A stretch of DNA of 7,029 nt from Actinomycetes bacterium (GTDB lineage: Bacteria > Actinomycetota > Thermoleophilia > BMS3ABIN01), in contig JAJYLK010000060.1 in the NCBI GenBank assembly GCA_021787775.1, forward strand, positions 1 to 7,029. Reading direction: 5' to 3'. The notes under the pieces were generated by a model. The model did not search any database. It was not told where the DNA came from and saw nothing but the letters and a program-made list of their open reading frames with translations. Position numbers and translations under genes: made by a program. Of this stretch, positions 5,324 to 7,029 are shown piece after piece. How positions within the stretch are numbered: the first letter of the stretch is position 1; each line of letters begins with the position of its first letter.

Positions 5324-6146
5324 GAAAGAGGCGCTGTGTGTGCTCGGCTCGCTGGCCGGCACCGCACTCCTCCCCGCCGCCGGGCTGTCGCATGTCCTCT
5401 GGCACCGTGGCCGGCGCGGGCTTGCAGCCGCGACGCTGGCAGCAGGTTTCGGCGCCGACAGCCTGCTGCTTTCAGCCTTTCTGATTCCCAACCTTCCGCT
5501 CACCGGCCGCATGTTCTTCCGCGGCTGCCGGACCGGGGGCAGCATCGCCCTCACTTTTGACGACGGCCCCCGCCAGCCCTTCACCGGGCAGATCCTCGAT
5601 GTGCTGAAGCGGGAAGAGGTGCGGGCAACCTTCTTCGTACTCGGCGAGAATGCCATGCTCTACCCCGAAACAGTCAAACGGATGGCCGCCGAAGGACACC
5701 GGGTGGCAAATCATGGCATGGACCATGATATCCTCATGTGGGCCGCCGCCGGAGCCACCCGGATGCAGTTGAAGCTGACCGACCAGGCGCTGCGCGAGGC
5801 GGGGGCGAATGATCCGGCGCCGCTGTTCCGGCCGCCGCATGGCTGGCTGAGCCCGTTAGCCCACCGGGCGGTGACAGCCGCCGGTTACAAGGTGGTGGGC
5901 TGGACGAAAGGAGTCTGGGACACGGCCTCACCCGGTGTGGAACAGATAATTTCCAGAACGGCCGAAGTGCTCGAGCCCGGCAGCATCCTGCTGCTGCACG
6001 ACGGCTGGCGCGGCAGCAGCGAAGAAGACCGCTCCCAGACGGTAGCGGCCCTGCCCGGGATCATTAACGAGGCCCGCGTCCGCGGACTCGCGTTCGCCAC
6101 CGTCGAAGAGCTGATCGGACAGGCGGAAGGAGGCTGCCCCGCTTGA
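5316..6146 (+). CDS. Membrane-anchored CE4 polysaccharide deacetylase (NodB homology domain)
   Basis: A 276-residue protein with two hydrophobic stretches (about 5-25 and 36-60), probably anchoring it to the membrane, then a NodB/CE4 domain that removes acetyl groups from a polysaccharide such as peptidoglycan or another N-acetylated envelope glycan. Catalytic motifs are present: TFDDGP (80-85; Asp82 base and Asp83 metal ligand), HGMDH (133-137, the two metal-binding His), FRPPHG (171-176, Arg172), GWTKGVWD (195-202) and LLLHDG (225-230, His228). In motif 2 Gly replaces the usual Ser/Thr of H[ST]xxH, but both His remain, so the enzyme is probably active. The ATG lies inside the end of the glycosyltransferase gene (8-base overlap) with no SD of its own, pointing to translational coupling. 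The next gene overlaps its stop codon. The substrate is unknown; the glycosyltransferase neighbour suggests an envelope glycan or glycolipid. Confidence 0.9.
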   Translation: MTKKEALCVLGSLAGTALLPAAGLSHVLWHRGRRGLAAATLAAGFGADSLLLSAFLIPNLPLTGRMFFRGCRTGGSIALTFDDGPRQPFTGQILDVLKREEVRATFFVLGENAMLYPETVKRMAAEGHRVANHGMDHDILMWAAAGATRMQLKLTDQALREAGANDPAPLFRPPHGWLSPLAHRAVTAAGYKVVGWTKGVWDTASPGVEQIISRTAEVLEPGSILLLHDGWRGSSEEDRSQTVAALPGIINEARVRGLAFATVEELIGQAEGGCPA

Positions 6147-7029
6147 GATTCCTCCGCGCCTTCCTGCGTTTCCTTCGCCGCCGCTTGATCCTGCTGCTAC
6201 TGTTCACGGCCCTCGGCTACGCCCTGGTCAAGCGGGTGGATTACAGCGAGGTGCTGGCGGCGTTCGCGGAAGTTTCCTGGTTTTATGTCTTCCTGGCCAT
6301 CCTCGCCAACCTGGCTTCGATCATGCTCAAGGTCACCAGCTGGAAGATCATCTTCGACTTCACCTTCCAGGGACTGAAGACGCGCTGGCGCGACCTGACC
6401 TCGGCGCTGATGATCGGCTTCCTGGTCAATGCGCTTGTGCCTGCGCGCCTGGGCGAGCTGGCGCGCGCGTACGTCATCTCCCGCCGCGAAACCATCGAAG
6501 GCTATTACATCTCGCGTTCGACGGTGTTCGGGACCATTGTCCTGGAGCGCGTCTTCGATGGTCTGGCCATGGCTCTAATCGTCACCTACGGCGTGATCAA
6601 TATGGACCTGCCGGTATGGGCCGACCGGGGAGCGCTGGCGCTGCTGCTCATTGCAGTATTGATTGGCGGGGCGCTGGTCCTGCTGGAGGTGAAGCGAGAA
6701 AAGCTGCAGAAAGGCGCAGCGGAAGCGCAGGCCCGGCACAGGGAGGAGCACCCCTGGTGGCGCAAGCAACTGACGCACCTGCACGGTATCGTCGCGCGTT
6801 TCAGTGAGGGTCAGCAGGTGCTCAGGAGCCCGGGCCGCATCATCGTCATCTTCTGCACCACGTCGGCTTCATGGGTATCCCAGCTTACCGCCGTCTACCT
6901 GTCGCTGCATGCCTTCCATCTGGGCTTCACCGGCTTCCTCGGAGCCCTGCTCCTGCTCATCCTGATCAACATCGCCGGCGCGCTGCCGGCCACGCCCGCC
7001 AACGTCGGCATCTTCCAACTGGCCACGGT
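6143..7029 (+). CDS. Lysylphosphatidylglycerol synthase TM region / YbhN (UPF0104)-type flippase-like membrane protein (5' part)
   Basis: First 295 residues of a polytopic membrane protein that runs off the right edge. It starts at TTG (6143-6145), which overlaps the deacetylase TGA; a strong AAGGAGG at 6127-6133 sits 9 bases upstream, and the frame stays open to the end. It begins with a basic MRFLRAFLRFLRRR and has about seven hydrophobic segments (roughly 14-30, 46-66, 86-100, 127-150, 163-181, 232-255 and 262-280), with a charged loop at 183-230. Family signatures: NALVPARLGELARAY (96-110), TIVLERVFDGLA (131-142) and GALPATPANVGIFQ (279-292), as in the PF03706-type membrane domain of MprF, YbhN and AglD-like proteins. 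MprF uses this domain to flip aminoacyl-lipid; many stand-alone members occur beside glycosyltransferases and probably move or help make glycolipids. No aminoacyl-transferase domain is seen in the window. The context suggests lipid or glycolipid transport for the same operon; function is inferred. Confidence 0.85.
   Translation, partial: MRFLRAFLRFLRRRLILLLLFTALGYALVKRVDYSEVLAAFAEVSWFYVFLAILANLASIMLKVTSWKIIFDFTFQGLKTRWRDLTSALMIGFLVNALVPARLGELARAYVISRRETIEGYYISRSTVFGTIVLERVFDGLAMALIVTYGVINMDLPVWADRGALALLLIAVLIGGALVLLEVKREKLQKGAAEAQARHREEHPWWRKQLTHLHGIVARFSEGQQVLRSPGRIIVIFCTTSASWVSQLTAVYLSLHAFHLGFTGFLGALLLLILINIAGALPATPANVGIFQLAT

Noticed and set aside
4979..5656. A 225-codon minus-strand open frame opposite the glycosyltransferase and deacetylase.
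   Set aside because: Antisense shadow; the plus-strand genes carry strong family motifs along the same stretch.

Overview
The window is a GC-rich bacterial chromosome segment, except for AT-rich gene junctions. It holds two gene groups that read away from each other from a roughly 310-bp intergenic region at 3815-4123. I see no rRNA, tRNA, CRISPR array or transposase gene. Three starts are TTG codons preceded by clear purine-rich Shine-Dalgarno (SD) sequences. Also present are a fused cobA-hemD gene, the first part of a siroheme-pathway radical SAM gene (ahbC), and a GT4 / CE4 deacetylase / YbhN-like envelope cassette. This suggests a high-GC, probably anaerobic bacterium, perhaps a deep-branching Actinomycetota or Bacillota-like lineage. 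That placement is inference; there is no phylogenetic marker.

Leftward (minus-strand) group, in order of transcription: an FmdB-family zinc-ribbon protein, the nucleotidase SurE, a PpaX-like HAD phosphatase, a bifunctional uroporphyrinogen-III methyltransferase/synthase (CobA-HemD), and the start of AhbC, which runs off the left edge. A sigma70-type promoter with a perfect TATAAT lies at 3914-3942, just upstream of the group. CobA-HemD supplies precorrin-2, and AhbC acts later in the siroheme-dependent heme route, so the distal end of the group is a tetrapyrrole module. SurE and the HAD protein are phosphatases with no obvious direct link to it.

Rightward (plus-strand) group: a GT4 glycosyltransferase, a membrane-anchored CE4 polysaccharide deacetylase, and a multi-TM protein of the lysylphosphatidylglycerol-synthase-TM/YbhN family that runs off the right edge. 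The genes overlap by 8 and 4 bases, so they are almost certainly one translationally coupled operon for cell-envelope glycan or glycolipid work.

Three points stand out. (1) A perfect 29-bp inverted repeat with a 36-nt loop (3445-3538) nearly fills the gap between fmdB and surE, ends at the base before the surE TTG start, and supplies surE's only SD. (2) The HAD gene has no ordinary start codon in frame with its catalytic DxDGT motif. Either it starts at an ATT behind a GAGGT, or a one-base insertion has separated an ATG from its frame. (3) The glycosyltransferase lacks the first Glu of the GT4 EX7E motif and the usual donor-site Lys. No clearly new multi-gene system is evident; the palindromic element is the best candidate for something unexplained.
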